Assembly: GCA_018389105.1 (NCBI GenBank)
Contig: JACATO010000924.1
Location: forward strand, 304,001 to 368,000
From: Nautilus pompilius
Lineage: Eukaryota; Mollusca; Cephalopoda; Nautilida; Nautilidae
DNA length: 64,000 bases
Direction of reading: 5' to 3'
Below, one piece after another: positions 23,576 through 34,465 of the stretch; position 1 is the stretch's first letter; every line of letters begins with the position of its first letter. The notes under the pieces are model-generated. The model did not search any database. It saw only the letters and a program-made list of their open reading frames with translations, and had not been told where the DNA came from. The translations under genes were made by a program, and so were the position numbers.

Positions 23576-26500
23576 AGTTAATCTAATAATATGTTGTTGT
23601 TATCCAATTTTTAAGCAGATCATGCAGAAATAATAAAGTAAACAAGGGCATGATATCAAGTATCAACAAAGACTTGCATGGGAAATCCTTTCTCAAAGGA
23701 GCAAGACGGCTGACTTCAGGTTGAATAGCTATAAAATCAAATAATCACAGTGGTGATTTCAAATTTGTAAATCATTTCCTTTTTTGGCTGGACTTGGAAA
23801 GACATCAGTATTACTTTCAGTCCAGATTTTTTCTTGGAAACTGGTCTCCAAAGAACTTGGTTGAGGATTTCCAGTGGTTCTTAGGAGAATAGATGAAGGA
23901 AAGAAATTATCAAGAGTGCTGGAGAATGCTGCTGCTGTTGGGGCCTCTGAGGGTCTGTGGTTACCATCTGGATTTAAACCTGAGCAACAGCTGCTTACTG
24001 ATGTCGAAACCACAGAAGGCCATGTGCCAACTAATTTAACACAATCAGTCTCTCAGATGTCTGTATGAATGGGAACAACCCTGAAGTAGAAATATTGTAC
24101 ATGACCAAAGACCAATTTTGGCTGAGTAGTATAAAAATAAACTTAATTTCTTAAATGTAGTTCTTTTCTTTGTTTTTATTTTACTGTTGTTAATTTGCTT
24201 CATTAGAACTATTTTTTTAAAAAATTCTTGTTTCAGTGTTTTAAGTGAAAAAAATTGCATCCTAAACACTTACTTATATATCTTATCTGTTTGAAGAAAA
24301 GGTGGATGCAGTTGTGAAAAGTGGATATAGGCAGCAGGTTTACTTACTGGCTGACTGACCATCATTTTATTTAAAGTACCATACTAACAAAACTAAACGA
24401 CTTGTTTCTTCTATTTTTTCTTCAAAGTTTCAATGCTTCAGTAACAGGTACATATACATTAACTCTTTTATTCAGCAGCAGTGATTTACTCTTTACTCTC
24501 AATGTAATTAGGATGCATCAACTCTCAGCTTCAGCTTTTCATAAGAACACCTTGAGGTTTTACAATGCTTTTTTCTTCAAAGAATTGCCACCATAGATGA
24601 TAAAAACATTTAGCCATTCATTATAAAATTTTCTAATTAAATTTTTTGATTTGAGATGTTTTTAAAAGTTGGAAACCTGAACCATAAATAATTTTTTTTA
24701 TATAACAAATATCTAGCACATTAATGTGTTTTTTATAATCTCCAAATTTACTGTAGATTCTAAAGATCTTTTCAACAATTTTTGCTTCAGACATGTTTGT
24801 AGGTACACCCAACTAATTTACATACTTAACGTGTACATTACTATATTTAGACATCTTGTGAATGTCAGTTTTACTATTAATTACTGTTAGTTGCTTGTGG
24901 AGGGCTGAGAGAGAGAGAGTGTGTGTGTGTGGGTGAAACAGCCTGAACTATTTTCAGTTAAATTATTTCATCAAGAAGGTACACTACTATCTCACTGAGA
25001 AATAGCAGTCATCATCAGATATGTTGGGGACCTTAGAGTTAGAGGACTGTTTTTGCTTGTTTGCAATTAGTAAATACTGGAAACTGGAGAAAAAAAAGAT
25101 TAAAAAAAGCTACTACATTTAAAAACCAGACTATTCATAATTAATCTTTTTGATACCTTGTGTCTGTATTTTGTGGTAGTGCATGAAAAGTACTGCCAAG
25201 CAAGTTTCCCTGTAAGCATTGGGTGTACATGGATGGCATTTAACATGAAGACAGAGATAGTTAGCTCAATAGAAATCATCATTCCTTTAATATATATGCA
25301 AAAATAATAAATCCCATGCTTTTTATTTATTTATTTTCAGGCTTAAGCTAAAACACAGTATACACTGATATTTTTATTGGTTTTGTTTTTGGCCTTTTGC
25401 TGTTTTTTTTAAATTTAAATAAATGAGTTTTAAAACTAAAAAGAAACCAGTAGACTGACATGATAGCTTACTCTAGACATTTGGAGATTTGCAGAAATGC
25501 TCATTTATCTTCACTTCTTTTAGGTGGTGATTCAGGCTCATGGAATTATATTTGACTTTACATTGAGGAATTTTATTATGCATCTGGGAAAAATTTTTTA
25601 TCTAAATTTTTCTTACTGCTCTGCTTCAATGTCAAGAAGGGTTCCGGCAATTACTTTGCAAATATCTAACCCCATTGCCACTTTATTCCAAGGGGGCTAC
25701 TTTATTTGTGTGAAAATGGGCATATTTTGGGGTTATGTCATGCATTCATCCAAATTAAATAAGTAAATACCACCTACAAGCCCAAGTGATTAATAGCTTT
25801 CAATGTGCTCTCATTGGAACATCGTTATAGCACATAAATAAATCATAGCACAGTATTTATCTATCATTGATCATTGGTATGTTGATATTTGTCTGGTTTA
25901 TATATTAAAAAGGTCTAAGGCATTCTTAAAAATGATGGAAGCATATTTAAGTACATAACTGACCAAAATCAAGTATAACAGGTATGCACTATGCTGAGAT
26001 AGTTCTTATATTAAGTAAATCTTGTGAGACAGCCTGATGTTTTATCCGAGATACCCCTAAAATATACCTCAAGAGATTCAGGGTTTCTTCAGTAGCCACC
26101 TTGTATTAGGTGACTTATCTTTCTGCTTTGTCAATTCCGTCATCACTGCGTTAAAAAAATATTACTAAAGAATGTTGATGTAGCATAGGAAATTGGCCTT
26201 GCCATGTCAAAAGTTGTATTTTACTTTTCTTGTCCATAGTATTATATGAGATCTCTATTTTTCTAAGATTTTGTTGGGCAGAGAAAGAGGTGGATTATTA
26301 GACTTTTTGCCTTCTTGACTGTCACAAAACTGCTGATATTTTCCTACATACCATCCTACCACCCCAACATGCACAAAAATATGTTCTAGCAGTTTTATTT
26401 TAAGAAACATCTACCATTAAAATGCAGTTTTAGGAAAGGATCTCAGTGGTGATTATTAACCAAAATCTTAAATGTGAAGATCAGTGCATGTTAAAAGAAG

Positions 26501-26585
26501 TAATTAACTGGAGCAACAATCAAAGGAATATAAAGAAGTAGTGTTGTTTGAATTATTGTTTTGAATATGCAATGTTGCTGTAGAG
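23576..26585. other. Non-coding stretch
   Basis: No gene is assigned. Both strands at 23759-24068 are open for about 65-85 codons with Ser/Thr- and Leu-rich translations, and no domain is recognised. A short GA/GT microsatellite lies at about 24907-24931. Confidence 0.45.
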
Positions 26586-26953
26586 TCCCTGTTTTGAGAG
26601 AGGATATTGATATATTGGAGAGAGTCCAGCATAGATTTACTGAACTGTTTCTAGTTCTTAAGTATTTGAAACAAGCTGAATGTTTAAAAATATTAGATCA
26701 ACTGAGGCTGAATTTTTGAATGTTTAAGAAGCGATGGATAGAGACTAATCTTTTTGTCTATAGACTGTAAGTAATACTAAGGTTTATAATTATAAATTAG
26801 CTAAAATTCCAGAATGGATACATATCACAATCTTTAATAATAGAATTGTTAAAGAGTGGTATAAATTACCTGCAAGCAAAGTTACTAGTGTTAGTATTAA
26901 TCATTTTAAAGATTGTTTTGATAATTGTTTTCTTGGGGCACCCCTTGCATAGC
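26586..26953 (+). pseudogene. C-terminal remnant of a non-LTR retrotransposon ORF2
   Basis: The plus-strand translation gives PVLREDIDILERVQHRFTEL near its start, typical of the segment after the reverse transcriptase in CR1/L2/jockey-like LINEs (DI..LE.VQRR.T). After frameshifts, IFNNRIVKEWYKLPAS and SVSINHFKDCFDN match the usual end (N.R.V..WN.LP..V...SVN.FK..LD). The remnant is a 5'-truncated, mutated tail; the polymerase domain is absent. It ends about 55 bp before the Tigger-type element. Confidence 0.65.
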
Positions 26954-27008
26954 CTGCGTCACTAAACAACACCATTTTGTTTTATGTAAATGTTAGCAAA
27001 GTTGACTA

Positions 27009-27848
27009 CAGTAAACCCCCGTCATATCGCGGTTCAGTTTTCGCGGTTTTTATCTGTAAGACCTATTAATTTTCATATCACGTATGTTTTCGCAATTTTG
27101 CGGCATTCTGTAGCATTGTTTATGAGTTTAAATCTCCGCTGATTGGCTGTTCTGTTTTAGAAGCATCTCGCTGCTTTGCATCTCACAGGGAGAGAAGCTG
27201 TTCGCCTTGCTGTTTTATTGATAACCCCAAGGATGCCACCCAAATGCCCATCATCTAAGGTTTCTGGTGAGCCAAAGAAGAAGAGAAAGTTCTTGACGAT
27301 TCAGGAGAAGGTGGAACTTCTCGATATGATAAAGAAAGGACAGAGTCACGCTGCCATAGCCCGCCATTACGGTATGAATGAGTCAACAGTTCGTTACATC
27401 AATAAAGATGAGAAGAATATCAGGGCAACTGCTTCGCTGTGCATCAATGAAGGTGCAAAACGAGTTGTTTCTATCCGCAATAAAAACATTGTCAGGATGG
27501 AAACTGCCTCGGCTTTTTGGATCCAAGATTGCCGAAAGAAAAACATCACTTTGGATGGTAACACCACCAGGACCAAGGCAAAGAAGCTGTGCCGATCAAA
27601 GAGGTTCTAAAGAAGATTTTTGTGTTTTCCGTTGCTCTTGCTTTCTCTCAATATCTTTTATGTGTTTAAATGTGTTTCTATTGTTTTAAAAGTGTGTTTA
27701 AAGACCTTAAAATGCATTTAAAAGTACCGTAAAAGTTATCATAAAATTTGCCTAGGGTGTATTTAAATAGGGTATTTCTATTTCGCGGATTTTCAATTAT
27801 CGTGGGTGGGTCTGGAACGTAACCCCTGCGATGGAGGAGGGACTACTG
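27009..27848 (+). mobile_element. Tigger/pogo-type deletion derivative, 840 bp
   Basis: The terminal inverted repeats are CAGTAAACCCCC on the left and, on the other strand, CAGTAGTCCCTCCTCC on the right. Subterminal CGCGG and GGGGTTAC-type motifs are typical of Tigger elements. Both ends are flanked by TA (27007-27008 and 27849-27850). The CpG-containing ends and clean boundaries suggest it is younger than most repeats here. Only the N-terminal, DNA-binding part of the transposase is retained; the catalytic DDE region is absent, so it cannot move itself. Confidence 0.85.
27233..27610 (+). CDS. Tigger N-terminal DNA-binding protein, truncated, 125 aa
   Basis: This intact ATG-to-stop frame begins MPPKCPSSKVSGEPKKKRKF, with a basic nuclear-localisation-like cluster. 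Residues about 22-65 form a pipsqueak/CENP-B N-terminal helix-turn-helix (TIQEKVELLDMIKKGQSHAA, then IARHYGMNESTVRYI). Residues about 88-120 (METASAFWIQDCRKKNITLD, then AKKL) match the start of the second CENP-B-type helix-turn-helix of Tigger transposases. It then ends after CRSKRF, where a full transposase would run several hundred residues further. A longer frame from 27176 uses a TTG start and adds residues unlike the family, so the ATG at 27233 is preferred. If expressed, it could bind element ends without cutting; that is inference. Confidence 0.75.
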   Translation: MPPKCPSSKVSGEPKKKRKFLTIQEKVELLDMIKKGQSHAAIARHYGMNESTVRYINKDEKNIRATASLCINEGAKRVVSIRNKNIVRMETASAFWIQDCRKKNITLDGNTTRTKAKKLCRSKRF

Positions 27849-29015
27849 TATTACCAATCTCTATTGAATAGTTAGTTCAATGTGCATACGATTAATAATA
27901 GTATGACAGTCTTTCTGAAAGAGACTTAGATCACAAAGTCTAGGCTTCTTCAGAACCCACGATTTTGTGTAGTTTTCATTTTCTTTAAAAAAAAAATAAT
28001 TTATTCCTCTGCATTACTATTAACATAAGTTATTGTTGAATGTTACTATAAATTATATTTTGATTTTTTCCCCTTGAATTTTTAAATATTTTAAAAATCT
28101 ATAACTAGTTTTTATACTTATCCTTTATCTATTAACTTTTTTTAAAATCCCAAACAAATTTCTTTTTAAAAGTAGAAATGAACCAATCAATTACAATATA
28201 TCATTCATCAGTTTGTTTGTGCCAATGATGAAGCTATAATTCACAACCATTTTCCAATACACTGCACTAAATAAAAATTATTTTTTTTGGTAAAATGTTG
28301 TTGGATATTTAAATTTTAAAATATATGTGTAGGGTCAGCAAGTTATTATGATAATAGCATGACACACCAAATCATTTTGGTGCCATCATCTCATTTGTAG
28401 GTTTTCTCACTGAGTGAAAAGATTTTTGGCAAAACTTCCCCTGGATATTCTACCAAGAGCTGTACCCTTTGACATAAACTTGGTTTGTTCATTGGCCATA
28501 GACCCCTGAGGGTGTTATCTTATCAAACAGGAAGGTGGGAGAGTTTCTATGTCAAGGTTTTGATTCATTGTATTTGCTAATGATATAATTTATGATTTAT
28601 TCCTTTTCATGTAAATAGCTGAGAGAACAAAAATACCTGTTCTATAATCTTAATACTTCTAGTAGGCGATAATAGTGGGGAAAGTCCTGCTTTTATAAAT
28701 TCAATACATATGCGCATGAAAAAAGCAAGTTGTGTAGAGGTATTGATGAATGAGGTACTTACTGCACGCTGATGATAAAACTGATAAATATTTAGCAAAG
28801 ATAACTAAATAACAGTTGAAGATATATGGAAGGATGTATATAATGTACCTGCTACTAGTAGCTTTTTCTGATGGCAACTGAATGATTGAAGAAAAAATAT
28901 ATATTTGTAAAAAAAAAAAGAATTTTTATCCTTTAAATAATGCATTTCGCTATTTCAAGAAACTGGCTTGGTACTTTCCATATAATCAGTTAGATCTGGA
29001 TCAAAGTGCATTTAC
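27849..29015. other. AT-rich non-coding stretch
   Basis: No gene or recognised element. Confidence 0.55.
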
Positions 29016-29106
29016 ACTAGGATGGACATTCAAGCAAAACCTGACTGAAAAATTGGCATTCGTGTAATGGTATCTGGATGGGTTTCATTTGAATGTCTCT
29101 GTCCAG
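29016..29106 (-). mobile_element. Palindromic MITE copy H
   Basis: Both arms are visible. One side reads CTAGGATGGACATTCAAGCA, then AAACC. The other, reverse complemented, reads GGACAGAGACATTCAAATGA, then AACCC. The centre matches the family (GGATACCATTAC on the minus strand). This is one of the longest copies, at about 90 bp. Confidence 0.65.
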
Positions 29107-30269
29107 TGTGATTGCTGACTTCAAAGCGCAGTGTCTCAGCTGGGTAAACCACCACCAGTTTAACAGTGATGTAAGTGCCTAGTTTCGAAAGTGAATTTAA
29201 TATAACAATCTATTAGCTGAATCTTAATAGCATAGGTAAATGTTTGAATTACCAACCATGAGAAGAATGCTGTGTCAGCATCAGCGGCATACAGTGGAAT
29301 TGATTGCCACTGTTGTATAAACCTGTTTTGTATTTATGCCTGTATGAAAATTGTTGTTTGTATTTTTTTTTTTTAATTATTAGAATTGTATGTACGTTCA
29401 TCATAAATCAGCTGTAGATGGATTTTGTTGATCTGTAACAGTGGAAACCAAAATATTTAAGATAGAAACGCAAAGTTATTGGTGAGGTAGTTGCAGAAGG
29501 TAGAAGGCTGCTAAGGGCATTTCCCATCATAAGCAGCATACAACTTCATCAGAAGTTTATTACTTGTTGGATATGGACCATTCCAAGGAGAATAAATGTT
29601 AATTTTTTTTGTGGTTTTGTTAGTTTATAATGTTTTATATATTTATTTTTGTTTTTTTGCCCATCACTTTTGCCATCTGTCATTGTTTTCTTCCCACAAG
29701 AGTCTGAGGTGTTTTATAATCATTCCAAACATTGCAGACAGCCTGTAAATTTGAGTTTCCTTCTCTAAGTAATGGCCAGATTTCAAAATCAGCTGCTCTA
29801 CCAGTAGACACCCTGAAACCACTCACCTGCGTAATTCTAACTAAAAGTGAATAAATTCTGTACTGGTTGAGGGGGATACCAAGTTTAAAATCTCACCGGA
29901 TTAGTGCATTAAATTTAAATAAATACACTGTTTGCTTCGTTACTTCAGTATATTTAATTAGTTTATGGTTGGTGTTTATTGACACTTACAAGAAAACTAC
30001 TAATGCCAATAGTTGTTTAGTTTTTAATTTACTAGAATTACAAATTAAATGCCATGTTTGTTTTTGTGTGCATGTGTGTGTGTGTGTGTGTGTGTGTGAA
30101 ATTTATTATTATTCCAAATGTTGAAAGAGAGGCACATTCTTGTCATCATGCGCAGAGTTGTCCATATGTAAGTTAACCAAAATAGTACCAAAGTAATGGA
30201 AGAAATTACAAAACATTTGTGTGTTAATAAGACAACCAAAGACGTGGTATTTCAATCTATATGTCTGAG
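29107..30269. other. Non-coding stretch with GT microsatellite
   Basis: No gene is assigned. A GT microsatellite lies at about 30073-30098. The minus strand near 29795-29810 has a TGGTAGAGCAG A-box-like segment that could be a degraded tRNA-derived repeat, but no B box is evident. A short open segment ending in GAT/GTAAGT (about 29108-29171) is discussed among the rejected items. Confidence 0.45.
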
Positions 30270-31180
30270 TCCTTAAAGCCTTTTAAGATGATTTGCTTCT
30301 GTGACAATGCCCTCAAATGACTGAAATCCAACAACACTATTCAGGTGAACATTTAACTCTCTTCCAATGATTTTGTGAAGATTTTCAATCTGCCAGTAGA
30401 CAGGTTTATATTTGTTAATCCTTTCCCCATTTAGGAAAGGCAATATTTTACATGCACAAAGTTTTAGAAAGTTTTGTAAGATGGCTGCTCAAAATGCACC
30501 TACCAGATTTAAATAATTCAAAAAATTGCAGAATGACCTCCCAAAAAGCACTAATGACTTGGTACACAGTTCAGTAATCCAAATGAAAAGGAAATAGGGC
30601 AGAAAACAAAAGGAAAAATTCAATTTATAGTGCAGAAAGTAAAAAAAAAATGAAAAAAAAAGAAAATGTAGAGTAATATTACTTGACTGTTGTCACAGAG
30701 GTGTCAGTACTGATTGACTTTTTAAAATCTTCTCACTGTTAGTGCTTTTGACATTAAGTCTGTTGTTCTCACTTCAGTAATCATCAATGGAAACATGTGG
30801 TGATATTTACTGCTGGAAAAGCTTTCATACCCCTGATGATGTGTCCATCCATATCCAGGTGTTGCCAGCTGTAGTTTCTTGTGGTCTAGCAGCTAGTTTC
30901 CTCAGTTATGTGGTGGAAGAAATCATCTGCTATCAGCCCACCAAAGAAATCCACTGGGCTCTCTGGCATCATCAGAGACATCAATCATTGAGCTTATGTG
31001 CTGCTAAAATGTGGGCACTGGCTACAGATGACTCAGATTCCACCCAGTGACTTTACTCTTACTCTCCACATCCAATGTCTGTTCATCACTGTTTGACTAA
31101 CTTAATGATGAGAGATGTGGTGTATCTACCCTGAGACCATTATAATCATTGGAAGGAAGAGATTCAGTGTTTGATTCCAT
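30270..31180 (-). pseudogene. piggyBac-like transposase relic
   Basis: Read on the minus strand, ESPVDFFGGLIADDFFHHIT, then EETS (about 30,900-30,970) matches the piggyBac N-terminal block (P.DFF..F..DE....I...TN.YA). DMDGHIIRGMKAFPAVNI follows, matching the (D.T..E..AF..I.I.MG) segment. Farther along, NGERINKYKPVYWQIENLHK (about 30,400) resembles the R..K..P....L...F part, and VGFQSFEGIV falls where DE.M..FKGR is expected, without the catalytic Asp. An acidic, Ser-rich segment precedes the first block, as in the family. It is heavily mutated, with no terminal repeats identified. Confidence 0.5.
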
Positions 31181-32040
31181 CATGTAGATGTTAACAATGG
31201 TAGATAACGCAGTAGGTAATTCAAGTTGATCACCACAAGTGGCTTAACTAGTAAAGTCACTTTTGTGGAAAAACAAGATATAAATTGCCAGAGGAAGGGA
31301 TAATGTGGGTTAGCGTCCACCTGCATGAATTATCCATAGTATAAATAGAAGTGACCATTAAATGATTAGTCAATTCTCAATTGTTTTTAGCTATTCTGAA
31401 CGCCTGTTGAAAAGGCTGGTTTTTGCCTATTCTGAGTGGAAAAGGATTAATGTGCTAATTTGTCTTAAATGTGGCCTTACCTATCCAGAAAACTAGGATT
31501 TTGTTAGTGATTTATTCAGGAAACACTAGCAAAATTCAGGTTATTGTTTGGGGGTCATCTTCATTTAGAGCTTGCAACAGCGTTGGACTATTAGGTTTTA
31601 GATGTGGATCTTTTACTTGTATCAACAACATGCATGAAATATCTAATTCACTCATGGTGCCTAGTGGATTTCCCAGGAACCTTCAAAATTGCTTGAGCAA
31701 TGGCTTTTAACAAAACCCTGGCCAGCCACTGAACCTGTTGTGTTGAATTTATAGGCCAGTTCCTACTTTCATTATCTTGAAACTGGACCATTACCAGGAA
31801 ACATTCCCTTCAAAAACTTTTTGAATCATGGTAGCATCCACTCCTATAGTACAGATGTCCTTTGTTCTTTTATAATTCTCTGAGTCATTTCAGGAGTCAC
31901 CAATGGTTAACTTAAATATTTAATCATTTATTTACTTTGTGTATTTTCTCATTCTTTCATTTCAAAATTTATGAAGACGAAAGAATCAAAAAAGTTTGAA
32001 CCATAAGTCTTTTATTTATTTACACTTCAAGATGCTGACT

Positions 32041-32078
<38 letters not shown>

Positions 32079-33570
32079 AATTTTATATAATAAAATGTAC
32101 TAACTTATTGATCTCATTTTGCTACCTTTTTTCTTCATTTGCATTCTTGTATTTCCAATGGGCTACAGTAATCAACATTGAAATACAATTTAAAATGACT
32201 TACCTATGCTTCTTGATGAACCCTGTCCTGATCTTTGTGATCTAATGGAATCTCTCAGCAGTGAGATAGAAGGGGAACATTGTGGGATTATTAACCTTGA
32301 TGACTAAGCAAGTAGATTAGAAGTACTTGTGCACTGGTCAAGTTGCAAGCCAGTCAAGAAATGCCCAAGGACTGAGGCTTTAAAAACAATTTTTTATTGG
32401 TATGTAAAGTTTACAAAAGAACCCTGAGAATGTGATAGTGTTTGTGTAAGTGAGAAAATGTAAATAAAACTTAATTATGCTTAATGATGTATTTTGTTAA
32501 TCTATATCAATAATAGGTGGGTTTGATTTTCTGAACATTGATTGAACTGATTATAAGGTTTACTTGAATCATCCAGTAATGTCAGACTTCCTGAAAAGAG
32601 TCAGTTTGATATATATATAAATGTAGAAGAGAGATTATACTTTTCTGTGGAGCTCCAAAGAACTTTAAGTCAGAAAATTTTTTTGTTGTCAGTTAAAATC
32701 GGGCACAATAGGGAGATCAAGTATTTTTAATATTTTTATTTTATCTTTTAGGTGGCCTAAAACTTGATTATTTAACCAAGTACCTGTGCATCTCTGTCTG
32801 TTGCTTATGCTTGAGTTCATCATTGTGCATTTTTTTGTGTGAGTGAAGTCTTTTGTCTCTCCTGAAAATTATTTCAGTTGTAGTGGGTATCTAAAATTCT
32901 GTGGCTATTCCAAGCTACTACCCACTGAATAGTGAAGACCGGAAAGTTCGAAAGATGATCATTTTTGTCATGAAAAATAAATCAAGAGGCTTGCCAATAC
33001 GGATTGATTCTGTGCTGATGACTTTCATCTGTCTATATCAAAAGTTAGACAAGGTCTCACAGGTCTCTATGCAATGTGGCTCACTTCCTTCCTTTGTTCC
33101 ACTCCTGTTTGCATTCTTATTCCTTGTTCTTATATTTTTTCTTGGTATGCACACATCAGTTCTGTTGTTTCCATTCATCAGGTGTTCCTGGCCACTTGCT
33201 CCATAAAGCTAGCCACAATTTGATTCATAAAATCAGTTTTCTTGCCATTTGAGATCATAAATCAAGAGTATATTACTTTATTGAATCTTTTAGTTGTCAA
33301 TAATTTGCAAGATAATGGACTGTACAGGTCAACTCATGTCTGTGTATGTTTTAGTAGGACCTTCATATCAGTTCAATCATCATTTTCACTTTTGGTGTTA
33401 TTGACAGTTATCAAAAATGATAGTCAGTCACCAGCTAGATTTTTTTGGTTACCAGTGATAACTCGGCAGCCATATTTTGGAGCCCTGCTTTGCTACACTA
33501 AAAATATTTTACTTAGTTTGATCGCATAATATTTAAAGAAGGCAGGTAAATTTGCTGCTAAAAAAAAAAC
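31181..33570. other. Non-coding stretch with CT microsatellite
   Basis: No gene is recognised. A CT repeat of about 36 bp lies at 32042-32077. Some frames of 80-100 codons (31471-31710, 32901-33206) lack motifs and supporting splice signals. Confidence 0.5.
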
Positions 33571-33831
33571 TCAGTCTAACCTTGAGGGATTTTTACCTGA
33601 AGATGAAGTTATCAGTTTTCCGACTGTTTCATTTACCCATGATGAAAAACAAAAGTCTTCTGAAAGTAGATTAGTTTGGTCATTTTCCATCACCATATGT
33701 ATAACAACTGAACTAGCCAAGGAACTTACATTTTGGCGTTTGTCATCATCAGGGCTTAGTCCAAGGTCTGATTTATTTTGCAACGATGTTAAGTTGCAGC
33801 AGAAATTTTTTGTAGTAGGCATTTTCTGTTT
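33571..33831 (-). CDS. Candidate exon or small ORF of unknown function
   Basis: On the minus strand an ATG at about 33822-33824 opens a frame beginning MPTTKNFCCNLTSLQNKSD and running about 84 codons to a stop. The composition (SPDDDKRQN, VMENDQTNLLSEDF) is more protein-like than most frames here. Two good donor-like sites fall inside it: AAT/GTAAGT after DDDKRQN and CAG/GTAAAA near its end. It may be a 5' exon, but no family is recognised and chance cannot be excluded. Confidence 0.2.
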   Translation of the reverse strand, partial: KQKMPTTKNFCCNLTSLQNKSDLGLSPDDDKRQNVSSLASSVVIHMVMENDQTNLLSEDFCFSSWVNETVGKLITSSSGKNPSRLD

Positions 33832-34031
33832 TTGAATTGTACAAGTGGCCTGTTGCACTGCTCATAAATTCATGCCACTTGAGCTCGCTCTCTGCGGCAA
33901 GTTTGACTTTAGTTCACTAATCACACAATCCATAAATTACTAAAACCCCCTGGAAATTAAACAATATTGCTCTAAACAAAAACAAACTTCCTGTTGATGG
34001 TGACTGGGGGAGATTACTGAAACAGCTTCAT

Positions 34032-34071
34032 AGTTAGTTTGGTGAAGTGATGGAAAGTGGCCAAACTAACT
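34032..34071. repeat. Perfect 11-bp inverted repeat
   Basis: AGTTAGTTTGG and CCAAACTAACT flank an 18-base loop. The stem is perfect but does not extend. No function is assigned; it could be a hairpin or chance. Confidence 0.5.
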
Positions 34072-34378
34072 CTCTAGCCTCCGCGAGGAATGTGCTACCA
34101 ATAGCTTTCTGTTCTTGGCTTATAAAGTCTCCTGTTAAAAACAGAATTGAAAAACTATACTACTTACAGAACAAACTTTTGGAAAATTTAGTATGGTTTC
34201 CTGATACTTAACGCACATTTGTCGTCGTCCTCAAAAAAAAATTGTGTGGAATTTTTCTTTTTTTCTTGTGTCTCCATAAACCACAAGCATTAATTAAACA
34301 CTATAGTTTTATGGAGGAGTTTTGTATTTAAAAATTTCCAACTAAGACATTTTGAACTGATACAACTAAACCAGTGTA

Positions 34379-34465
34379 CCAGGGATGTACGTTCAAATGA
34401 AACTTCTGGTGAGGTACCTTCACAGGGTGGCTACTTCAGACAGGTCTCGTTTGCACATTCTTAGC
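34379..34465 (+). mobile_element. Palindromic MITE copy E
   Basis: The left arm CCAGGGATGTACGTTCAAAT, then GAAAC, and the right arm GGTCTCGTTTGCACATTCTT, then AG, match the family arms on both sides of an eroded centre. Confidence 0.55.

Noticed and set aside
27176..27232. Longer Tigger ORF beginning at 27176
   Set aside because: It starts with TTG, and its extra residues do not resemble the family; the ATG at 27233 begins a normal N-terminus.
29108..29171. Possible exon with an open frame starting VIADFKAQCLSWVNHHQFN, ending at GAT/GTAAGT
   Set aside because: Its acceptor would be the terminal CCAG of a MITE copy, and its phase does not match the other candidate exons; not enough to call.
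34032..34071. Hairpin as a second microRNA candidate
   Set aside because: The stem is only 11 bp and does not extend, which is too short for a precursor.
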